Assembly: GCA_009193035.1 (NCBI GenBank)
Contig: SWDT01000566.1
Span: forward strand, 1-64,000
DNA from: Halicephalobus mephisto
Taxonomy: Eukaryota; Nematoda; Chromadorea; Rhabditida; Panagrolaimidae
Length of the DNA: 64,000 nt
Direction: 5' to 3'
The first letter of the stretch is position 1; each line of letters opens with the position of its first letter. The position numbers and the translations under genes are program-made. The notes beneath the pieces were generated by a model. The model was not told the DNA's origin. It made no database searches and saw only the letters and a program-made list of their open reading frames with translations. Positions 56,701-64,000 of the stretch are shown here, one piece after another.

Positions 56701-58860
56701 CTGAAGCGAAATTTTGGGACTTGTTAGAAACTACAGTAATCTGGATAATAGTTCTGATTTTTTTGAATTATTTTATGATTCATTTTTAGAACTGTATTTT
56801 TAGACGTATTTAGAATCCTCCAGACCAAGATCAACGGGATACAGAACCCCCTTTAATTTTCAGAGTTGTCAAATACATGTTCGATTATTGACAAAAATTA
56901 GAAAAATTTTAATTTTTTAAAAAAACTGTAATTCAAAAAAAAAACTTATTTTTTAAAAAACTGTAATTTTAAAAAAATTCTTAATTTTTTAAAAACTGTA
57001 ATTTTAAAAAATCTTAATTTAAAAAAATTCTTAATTTAAAAAAATTCTTAATTTTTTAAAAAAGAACTTTTAATTTAAAAAAATTCTTAATTTTACAAAA
57101 GATTTTGATTCTAAAATATCCCCCATTGAAAACTGGTGGTTTTGTTTTCTACTTTTTAAATTGAGTCAATCGATAAATGAACTGAATTGATTTTGACGTA
57201 ATTTAGTTTGTTGCAATCCTGTGGAACCCGTTTTACTTCGACAACGCGGAATGGAGAAAGTTGGAAACAATATCGATCGAAAATCGGCGTTTCAACGATA
57301 AATACTAAAAAACAAAACAATCCTAAAAAAATTTAAATAATTTTAAAAATTCTAAAAAATTAAATTTAAAAAAAAGTTGATTTTTGAAATTAAGTTTGAT
57401 TTTCGATCGGATTCTGAAAAAATACGGGTGATTTTTGAAGATTCTAAAAAGTTTTAACAAAATTCTGGAGAATTTTAGAAACTAATAAAATTTTAAGTTT
57501 TCAGAATTCTTCAACAAGGATTTTAGAAGATTTTGAAAACTTCCAGAGTCCTTTGTTGAACTTTCAGAAGGTCTTAGAAGATTTCAACATGATCCTCAAA
57601 ATCTTCAGCATCTTCTACTGTATTCCGGAAGACCCTGCAAACTTCAACAAGTCTCCAGAAGGCTTCTAAAGTATCTAGAAAGCTTCCAGAATTTTCAGAA
57701 GGCTTCTACAATCTCCAGAAGGCTTTCAAAGTATCTAGAAGACTTCCAAAATCTCTAGAAGACTTCCAAAATCTCTAGAAGACTTCCAGAATCCCCAGAA
57801 GATTCTTCTACATGTTGTCTGAAGTCTACAATTTGGCTTAAAGATGTCCCAAAAAATTTAAAAAATCTTAGTTTTTATAAAATTTAGAAAAACAATAAAG
57901 ATGGAATAAAGAAAATCTTTGACATGTTAGGTGGATCAGAAGGATCACGGTCATTTGTAAATTGACCCGGCTGAAGACTTCTCAACAACCTTGGCGGGCG
58001 GACACTTCAATGCCACCCTCAGGGTCACTCTCGTCGTCAGGGCCACGGGGAGCAGTCGTTGCCCTTGTTGCTTTGCCGAACGGCCGACCACAATTTTAAA
58101 TTTAAAAAAATATTTAACTATTTATATTTTTAAAAATTAAAAATAATATTTAAAATATTTATAAAAATTAAAAATATTATTTAAAATATTTTAAAAAATT
58201 AAAAAAAATATTTAACTATTTATATTTTTAAAAATTAAAAATAATATTTAAAATATCTTTAAAAATTAAAAATATTATTTAAAATATTTTTAAAAATTGA
58301 AAATAATATTTAACTATTTATATTTTTAAAAATTAAAAATAGTATTTAAAATATCTTTAAAAATTAAAAATATTATTTAAAATATTTTTAAAAATTAAAA
58401 ATAGTATTTAAAATATTTTTAAAAATTAAAAATATTATTTAAAATATCTTTAAAAATTAAAAATAATATTTAAAATATTTTTAAAACTTACTTTACAGGA
58501 TTCACAAGTCCTGATTCCGTAGTGATATCCGGTGTTTTTGTCTCCGCAGATGGGGCAGGGCTCGTCTTCGCCTTCTGGATTCTGGAGTCGGGCCGGATTC
58601 TGGATGACGAGTTGTTCGTCGAGTACGGTGTGGAGGGGCAGATGGCCGGGGGTGGCCCTGGTGCCGTGGGGGGGTTCCATTTTTACCACCTGGTTCTGGC
58701 CGAGGGGTCTTCTGTCTCCAGAAGTCGAAGGAGGGGAGTTACTTCCTACAGTATGCAATGGAGAAGAATTTCCTGAGCTTGAAACAGACGAACTTGACGA
58801 AGCTCTAGATTCCATTTGTGAAATAACACCGTTTGGAACAACAGCATGAACTACGTACAT
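47749..58860 (-). CDS. nhr-25: NR5A (FTZ-F1/NHR-25 type) nuclear receptor
   Basis: Eight exons (58492-58860, 56392-56533, 52252-52441, 51718-51783, 50908-51008, 49746-50293, 48805-49184, 47749-47875) are in phase and give 640 residues. The DNA-binding domain spans ~102-170: [20 protein letters not shown], then the NR5-type P-box [14 protein letters not shown], and a second finger C-x5-C-x9-C-x2-C ([10 protein letters not shown]...[10 protein letters not shown]). It is followed by the FTZ-F1 box [20 protein letters not shown], diagnostic for NR5A monomer-binding receptors. A long Ser/Asn/Pro-rich hinge leads to a divergent ligand-binding domain from ~445 ([37 protein letters not shown]). It ends in helix 12/AF-2 ([13 protein letters not shown]). 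In C. elegans nhr-25 controls moulting, epidermis and gonad development. Introns of up to 4 kb are filled with repeats. The ends of exon 4 (residues around 255) are the least certain; an alternative first exon upstream of 58860 is possible. Confidence 0.9.
47890..48410 (-). repeat. Intronic tandem array, ~93 bp unit
   Basis: Five diverged copies around AATACTGTAGAAAATTCTAA and AGAATACGGTAGAAATTGAA in the last intron of the nuclear receptor. Confidence 0.75.
48535..48800. other. Unexplained normal-complexity block in the last receptor intron
   Basis: Balanced composition and open frames on both strands (minus 48793-48518; a second minus frame reads [20 protein letters not shown]). None fits the ligand-binding domain, which is continuous across the flanking exons (HQIK joined to [10 protein letters not shown]). 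It may be an alternative exon or a transposon fragment. Confidence 0.3.
49260..49600. repeat. Intronic ~20 bp minisatellite GATTTTAGAAAATTATAAAA
   Basis: About sixteen near-identical units lie between receptor exons at 48805-49184 and 49746-50293. The low divergence suggests recent or ongoing expansion. Confidence 0.9.
50300..50870. repeat. Intronic A-rich AATAGAGTAATA-type repeat
   Basis: Irregular units such as GTAATAGAGGAATTAGGAAAT and GTGAAATTGTGAAATAATGT, strongly purine-rich on the + strand. Tyr/Phe-rich open frames here are translated repeat. Confidence 0.6.
51140..51440. repeat. Intronic tandem array, ~57 bp unit
   Basis: Five to six copies of GAAATTACAGTAATCCATAA followed by TTTTTTAATTATTTTTTTT. 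Confidence 0.88.
51470..51700 (-). other. Unexplained coding-like block next to receptor exon 4
   Basis: On the minus strand an open frame reads [20 protein letters not shown] and [20 protein letters not shown]. It lies directly after exon 4 (51718) and could be a longer form of it or an alternative exon; it has no similarity that I recognise. Confidence 0.3.
51905..52150 (+). repeat. TTGGCGAAATGTGAATGAATGC minisatellite, locus 4 (intronic)
   Basis: Seven copies of the ~35 bp unit, several with TTGGCAAAATGTGAACGAAT, within the intron before receptor exon 3. Confidence 0.88.
52580..52645 (-). pseudogene. tRNA-like sequence 1
   Basis: The minus strand has a perfect A box TAGCTTAGTGG (52643-52633) and a B box GAGTTCGATTCCC, with a CTGTCAA anticodon-loop-like part (GTC would be Asp). 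The acceptor stem does not pair and the anticodon stem is mismatched, so it is a tRNA relic or a tRNA-derived SINE head. Confidence 0.6.
52735..52789 (-). pseudogene. tRNA-like sequence 2
   Basis: Same A box (52787-52777) and GTCAGTACACGTGACTG arm; B box degraded to GGATTTCGATCTT. Confidence 0.5.
52857..52916 (-). pseudogene. tRNA-like sequence 3
   Basis: Same A box (52914-52904), GTCAGTACACGTGACTGGC and CCTGAGACCCGAGTTCGACA with a usable B box. Acceptor stem not formed. Confidence 0.55.
53490..53760. repeat. Intronic tandem duplication, ~133 bp unit
   Basis: Two copies of TTTCAAAATTTTATAAAA(T/C)T, CAGGTTACTGTAGTTTTTAA and TTTGAGACAATTTTTTCAA. Confidence 0.85.
54095..54690. repeat. Intronic tandem array, ~115 bp unit
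   Basis: Five to six copies of AAAAATAAGCGAATTCACTA then AGATCTTCGAAATTTTACTT. The earlier copies are the most diverged. Confidence 0.85.
54691..55320. other. Intronic normal-complexity stretch, unassigned
   Basis: A 144-codon minus-strand frame (55119-54685) is Phe/Cys/Arg-rich without a recognised domain, and no receptor exon is expected here since exons 2 and 3 join in the FTZ-F1 region. Not called a gene. Confidence 0.3.
55325..55680 (+). repeat. TTGGCGAAATGTGAATGAATGC minisatellite, locus 5 (intronic)
   Basis: About nine copies, with alternating TTTTGGCGAAATATGAACGA and TTCTTGGCGAAATGTGAATT versions. Confidence 0.85.
55980..56390. repeat. Intronic A-rich tandem array
   Basis: Units of AAAAATAGAAAAATTTTGAA and AATTAAGATATTTAAAAAAG, period about 115-120 bp in the better copies. 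Confidence 0.65.
56880..57110. repeat. Intronic AAAAACTGTAATTTTAAAAA repeat
   Basis: Short AT-rich units with TTCTTAATTTTTTAAAAA; no other content. Confidence 0.6.
57430..57810. repeat. Intronic ~22 bp CTTCCA(G/A)AATCTCTAGAAGA minisatellite
   Basis: The last ~150 bp are near-identical units (AGAAGACTTCCAAAATCTCT); earlier units are diverged. It belongs to the TTCTAGAA-rich repeat theme. Confidence 0.8.
57950..58095. other. GC-rich island in receptor intron 1
   Basis: GGCGGGCGGACACTTCAATG and GGTCACTCTCGTCGTCAGGG stand out sharply from the AT-rich intron. It is open in more than one frame but shows no motif. It may be an enhancer or an exapted fragment. Confidence 0.3.
58096..58490. repeat. 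Intronic AAAAATTAAAAATAATATTT array
   Basis: About twelve copies of a 30-33 bp AT-only unit that run right up to the donor of receptor exon 1. Confidence 0.9.
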
Positions 58861-59265
58861 CCTGGATTTTTGGAGATCAAGCTAGAGAAGATTGATCTCT
58901 CCTGAAGGTCAGAATTCAACCTTGAATCTAGATTTAACACGAAAAGAGAAATTCGACCTTCGACAGGTCAACAACTAGTGACCGTCCTTGGCGACTGCCA
59001 CCGGAATCCGCGAAAAACGAGAGTGTTCTATTTTGATTCGTTCATCTTCCTTTTCCTTTGGCCGTTGAGTGGCTGTAGAGTCGCGCAAACAAAAAAGGAA
59101 AAAAGGGAAAAAAGGAAAAAACGGCCTGATTCTGGGCGGGGTCCGACGCACGGTAGGAAAAAATTAAGAGGTGGAGTCCGACTTTCCATTTCATCCAAGT
59201 CCACTCCAAAAAATCACATTGTTGTAAAATAAAAAATGGACATTGTTATGAAATTTTCGGTTTTA
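58861..59265 (-). promoter_or_regulatory. Probable promoter/5' region of the receptor gene
   Basis: Sequence of normal complexity just upstream of the first recognised exon, with a purine tract (59088-59125) and GGGCGGGGTCCGACGCACGG. Small + strand frames are not supported as genes. Confidence 0.35.
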
Positions 59266-59269
59266 AGTA

Positions 59270-60065
59270 ATTTTGAAAATTTTAATGGATTCTGAAGGGC
59301 CTCGGGGAAATCACAAGGGATTCTGGGAGAATTCTGAAATTTTTACTGAATTCTAGAATCTGGAAAATTTTTAGAAGACTTCAGAAGCTTCTGGAAAAAT
59401 TCTGAAAATTGAAATTTTTAAAAATTTAAAAATTTTTCAAATAACTTTTATTAGAATTCTGAAATTTTGAAAATTTTGGGAGATTCTAGAAGTGACTTCT
59501 GAAGTCTCTCTAGTAATCTAGAAGGATTCTGGGAATTTTTAGAAAATTCTGGAAACCTTCAAAAATTTTCAAAAGATTTTTAAAATTTTTAGATTTTAGA
59601 AATTTTAAGTTTTTTATAAAACATAAAAGCTTCAGAATCTTCAGAAAAAATTCTAACTTCTTCAAAATCTCTCAAAATTTTCTAAAAACTTCGAATATCT
59701 TCAGAATCTTCTGCATAATCTCTAAATTTTTCAAAATCTTCAAAAAAAACTTTGAATTTCTTCAGAATCTTCTACAAAATTTTAAAAAATCTTCTACATA
59801 GATTCTAAATTTTTCAAAATTTTCTAAAAACTTCGAATATCTTCAAAAAAAAACTTTGAATTTCTTCAAAATCTTTTACAAAATCTCTAAATTTCTCAGA
59901 ATCTTCTAAAAACGTCAAATTTCTTCAGAATCTTTTACAAAATTTTTAACTTCTTCAGAATCTTCAATAAAACCTCTAAATTTTTCAAATTCTACATAAA
60001 TTCTAAATTTTTCAAAATTTTCTAAAAACTTCAAATTTCTTCAGAATCCATAAAATTCTCAAGGT
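59270..60065. repeat. TTCAGAATCTTC/TCTAGAAG-rich diverged repeat
   Basis: The first part alternates GATTCTGG and TTTAGAAGACTTC; the second (59630-60060) is a tandem of CTTCAGAATCTTCTACAAAA and TCTAAATTTTTCAAAATCTT. Confidence 0.65.
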
Positions 60066-60405
60066 TTTTCATTTATAAAAACAATGAATAATCAAAACTC
60101 AGTTTGCGATAACAATCAATTCCATCTTCAGATTCCTGTGAGGAAAACAATGTTGATTTCACTTAAAAAAATTTTGTTTTTTTTCAAATTTTAGGTCAAG
60201 GTGAAATGAAAAATATTCCATCTTTAATTTTTTTGATTTAAATCAACTTTGTCATAGTGAAAAACAAATTTTATCTTCAAAACCGAAAGTCTATAAAAAT
60301 TGCGATGATGTTAAATTCAAAAAAGTGATAAACAGTAATCAATGATGGACGGTTGTAAATCAGATGAATGACAAGTAGGGATGAAGGATACGCACAAAAA
60401 TAGAC
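60066..60405. other. Spacer, nothing recognised
   Basis: AT-rich with no supported frame or array. Confidence 0.4.
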
Positions 60406-61000
60406 AGATGATATATAATGTATGAATTCATTAAAACGGCTCTAATGAATCAGATACATTATAATCAATCCATGGATATATTGATTATAATGTATCTGAT
60501 ACATCAGAGACGTTTTAATATACTATAGGTTGTGTAGGGTATATAATGTATGAATTCATTAAAACGGCTCTCATTTATCAGATACATTATAATCAATTCA
60601 TGGATATATTGATTATAATGTATCTGATACATCAGAGACCTTTTAATATACTATAGGTTGTGTAGGGTATATAATGTATGAATTCATTAAAACGGCTCTG
60701 ATGAATCAGATATATTATATTCAATATACTGATACATTAAGTTCATATCAATGTATTATATTCAATATATCGGTACATTGATTATAATGTATCTGATTCA
60801 TCAGAGACGTTTTAATATACTATGGTTTGTGTAGGGTATATGATAATGATATATCAATACATTAAAACGGCTCTCATTTATCAGATATATTATAATCAAT
60901 GTACCGAAACATTAAATATAATATCAGTGGATTGTATTTAATGTATCAATAAATTAAATTAAATATATCTGATACATCAGAGACGTTTTAATATTTTATT
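60406..61000. repeat. Satellite of tandem palindromes, ~126 bp unit
   Basis: Four units. Each runs GTATATAATGTATGAATTCA, ATTAAAACGGCTCT, then ATCAGATACATTATAATCAA, a short centre, and the mirror image TTGATTATAATGTATCTGAT, CATCAGAGACGTTTTAAT, then ATACTATAGGTTGTGTAGGG. Arms are about 40 bp. Units 1 and 2 are nearly identical; unit 3 is enlarged by a nested smaller palindrome and unit 4 is the most diverged. Confidence 0.92.
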
Positions 61001-61279
61001 TTTTGCGTAGCTGACGTGATCTCTTGGAATGAGTCATATATCATGTTAGACGTCTTGAAATAAGTTTTCAGATTTTTTGTTTTTATAGAAGAGTCTTCTG
61101 AAATAAAGAAAATAAAAAAGTATAAAAGTTCATATATGGAAGTCAGAAGGACGTTAGGGAACAACTTAATTGTTTTTGTTTTTTTGGTTTCTGTTTTTTT
61201 AAATTTTAAAAATAACTTTTTAGGTTTATTATAAATCCTTAATATATTATACATTTTCAATTAATTATTAAAAAACAAT

Positions 61280-62510
61280 AAAAAAAAGATGTTAAAATTT
61301 GGTTTTTTAATATATAAATGTTGGGGAACACTATGTTCAAAAATCATCATTTTTTAGGGTTTTTTTGTTATAATTTCATCAATTTTAGTCATTTTTCTTT
61401 AAAAAAACAATTTTTTTCTGAAAAAAAAACATGTTAAAATTTGGTTTTTTGATATATAAACGTCGGGGAACACTATGTTCAAAAATCATCATTTTTGAAA
61501 TATTCTTTTTTTGTTATAATTTTAATCATTTTTTTAAAAAAATAAAAACATTAAAATTCGATTTTTTCCATATACTAACATCAGAGAACACTTTGATTTT
61601 TGAAATTTCATTTTTTAAACAACTTATTTTTTGTTTTTTATTAATTTTAATAATTTTTTAAATTTAAAGCAAATTTCGAAATAATGTTTACCTACTTATT
61701 TTTCTAAAAGCGAAAAAACAATATATCGAAAATTAACTTTTTATATATCAACAACAAAGAAACGATATATAACCGGTGTTTGGACCGTTTTGATGTGCTC
61801 GTTTTCAGCGTTAACTGCACTGATTCAAACGATTCTGTTTTTGCAATTTAGTGTAAAACTCGAGCTGATTACGATTATCTAATTACTTTTTTCCGACACA
61901 AAAACAAAACAATACATTAACTTTCAATTTCTCATATATCAATGATAAAAGAACACCGGGGAACACTTTGACAGTTTGAATTTCGTTTTTTGAAGCGCTT
62001 TTTCTCTATTTTAAGTTTGTTAATTTTAATCATTCTTTTTTTGATTTTGTAGTAAACTTCAAGTAAATTATAAATATGTAGTTATTTTATTAGAAGTTGT
62101 GGAAAAATAGATTAAAATTCAGTTTTTTTTCATATTTCAATATCGGGGAACACTTTGACAGTTTGAATTTCGTTTTTTGAAAGGCTTTTTTTTAGATTTT
62201 TTAATTTTAATCATTTTTTTGATTTTACAGTAAACTTCAAGTAGATTATAAGTATGTAGTTAGTTTATCAGAATTTGTGGAAAAATAGATTAAAATTCAG
62301 TTTTTTTTTCATATATCAATACCGGGGAACACTTTGACAGTTTGAATTTCGTTTTTTAAGCGCTTTTTCTCTATTTTAAGTTTGTTAATTTTAATCATTC
62401 TTTTTTTGATTTTATAGCAAATTTCAAATAGATTCTATCTACATAAGTAGTTTTTTAATAAACACACAAAAAAATGTTGAAATTTAATTTTTTTAATATG
62501 TCAATCACTC
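61280..62510 (+). repeat. Tandem array, ~130-180 bp unit (GGGGAACACTTTGACAGTTTG)
   Basis: Six diverged copies with CATATATCAATATCGGGGAA, CACTTTGACAGTTTGAATTT, CGTTTTTTGAA and TTAATTTTAATCATTTTTTT. The last three copies are the most alike. Confidence 0.85.
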
Positions 62511-63180
62511 GATACTTTTTTAAAGGAATATATCGTTTCAGAAGATCGGTTTTTAAAAATGGATCATAGTCTGACTGCCCATTTAAGTACTTGAAAATGG
62601 CATAAGTGGCTTTGGAAGTAAAAATTGAAATTTTCGCTTTTGTTAACTAGGCCAGACAATCCTTTTGAATCAACTTAAGCCTTCAGGCAATCGTTGTGAG
62701 ACACACTTTTTGCTTTGTTATGGTAAATTTCGATTTCTGTATCTTCGTTTGATTGTGCAATTCTTCATCGGAATTCAGTTGAGCCTGATGGATCCTTTTT
62801 TCCTTCTGGCGTTCTGAGCCTGTCAAAACCAGTTTTGTTCACTCACTTTCGCTTCAACGAGAGGATTTGCCGATTGCGTCGTCAACTTGAAACAAATTCC
62901 AAATTGAGTCATTCTTTTTTGGGATCTTTAACTTAATTTTTTTATAAATTTTTTAAAAATTATATATTTTTTTTATAAATTTTTTATAAATTTTATATTT
63001 TTTTTATAAATTTTTTAAAAATTTTATATTTTTTTAATAATTTTTTTATAAATTTTATATTTTTTTTTATTAATTTTTTAAAAATTTTTTTATAAATTAT
63101 TTATTTTTTTATAAATTTTGTTTTAAAATTTAACATTTTTTTGATTTTTTTTAAGATTTTTTTATTTTTTTGATTTGATA
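62511..63180. other. Mixed then AT-only sequence, no gene
   Basis: 62520-62920 has normal complexity without a supported frame; 62935-63170 is TTTTTATAAATTTTTTAAAA repeats. Confidence 0.4.
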
Positions 63181-63575
63181 AAAACGTGTTCTGCAAAAAA
63201 TTGACGAAAAGAGAGTTTCGGTGCCAGTCGGTGATGGCCAGCAGTGATCGTTCGGGAAACGACGTCGTCAGGCGGAATTCTGGTTCAGGGGTCAAAAAAC
63301 TTTTTACATTTCCTATCCTTCAGGTCAATAATGGTCAATTATAATTATAAATTTAATATCAAAAATACAATTTAAAAAACTACAAAACTACAAAAATCAA
63401 AAAACTACAGTATCTTCGAAAAAATAAAAATTTAAATTATTTTTAAAAAATCAAAAAACTACAGTATCTTCAAAAAATTAAAAGGTAAAATAAATAAAAA
63501 ATTAAATACAGTAATTTTAGAGAAATTTGTAAAAATTTAAAAGCAGTTTTTTTTAGAAAAAGTTAATTTTTTTAA
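63181..63575. other. Short GC-richer block then AT-rich spacer
   Basis: 63195-63295 includes CGGTGATGGCCAGCAGTGAT and GGGAAACGACGTCGTCAGGC; no domain is recognised. The remainder has ACTACAGTATCTTC units. Confidence 0.3.
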
Positions 63576-64000
63576 ATTACAGTAATTCTGAAGAAGGTTT
63601 ATAGCCTGATTTCAGTAAGAATTGGAAAACTTCCGGATATGTGAAAAAGATCAAAAAATACAGTATTTTAAAAGCTTGACTTTTTTAGGTTACAGTAATC
63701 TAAGGAAAGTTTTATAATTCAATTTCAGTAAAAATTGAAAAACTTCCGGATGTGAGAAAAAATCAAAAAAACATTACAGTACTTAAAAAATGTTTTAATT
63801 TTTTTAAGTTACCGTAATCTAAGGAAAGTTTTATAATTCAATTTCAGTAAGAATTGAAAAACTTCCGGATGTGAAAAAAAATCAAAAAAACATTACAGTA
63901 CTTAAAAAATATCTTATTTTTTTTAGGTTACCGTAATCTAAAAAATTTTGCAATCTAATTCCATCAAATGTTGAAAAACTTCCGGATATGAAAAAAATCA
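63576..64000 (+). repeat. Tandem array, ~117 bp unit, running off the window
   Basis: Four copies of TTACAGTAATCTAAGGAAAG, TTTATAATTCAATTTCAGTA and GAAAAACTTCCGGATGTGA. Confidence 0.9.

Noticed and set aside
58522..58849. Two + strand frames opposite receptor exon 1
   Set aside because: Shadows of the DNA-binding-domain exon.

Overview
The window looks like a stretch of nematode nuclear genome, probably from Caenorhabditis or a close rhabditid relative. It is very AT-rich and its genes have many 41-60 nt introns ending in (A/T)TTTTAG or TTTCAG. Two genes belong to the nematode Clc-like (claudin-type) family and one is an NR5A nuclear receptor of the nhr-25 type. The intergenic DNA is full of diverged tandem repeats carrying TACTGTAG and CGTGTCGAGAC motifs of the kind seen in Caenorhabditis repeats. 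No prokaryotic operon, CRISPR array, rRNA or intact tRNA gene was seen. Species cannot be fixed from sequence alone.

Layout. 0-5.6 kb: a small gene broken by a dead pogo/Tigger transposon, then a compact locus of small secreted-protein genes (an 8-cysteine peptide precursor and a secreted NlpC/P60-type peptidase that looks bacterial in origin), with duplicated flanking blocks. 5.6-10 kb: repeats, a Helitron-type terminal hairpin and a relic reading frame broken only by TGA codons. 10.2-18.8 kb: two Clc-like four-membrane-span genes on the + strand, separated by repeats; the last exon of the second lies between two ~630 bp inverted copies of one repeat. 19-35.7 kb: a gene desert of tandem arrays, dispersed repeats and a decayed Helitron (26.9-28.5 kb). 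35.8-45.4 kb: the gene-dense part, with a putative RFamide precursor (+), a macro-RING-deltex ubiquitin ligase (-), an importin-7/8 (-) about 220 bp upstream of it in a probable operon, and a divergently placed HMG-CoA reductase (+) that shows no membrane domain. 45.4-47.7 kb: tandem repeats. 47.7-58.9 kb: an nhr-25-like nuclear receptor (-) with eight exons and large repeat-filled introns, one holding three tRNA-like copies. 59-64 kb: repeats, including a satellite made of tandem palindromes.

The most unusual items are the secreted NlpC/P60 peptidase beside a cysteine-rich peptide (a possible antibacterial locus), the fusion of a macro domain to a deltex-type E3 ligase, the apparently soluble HMG-CoA reductase with changed active-site neighbours, and the palindromic satellite. 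Exon models were assembled by hand from frame, splice-site and protein-family continuity; no transcript data or database search was available.
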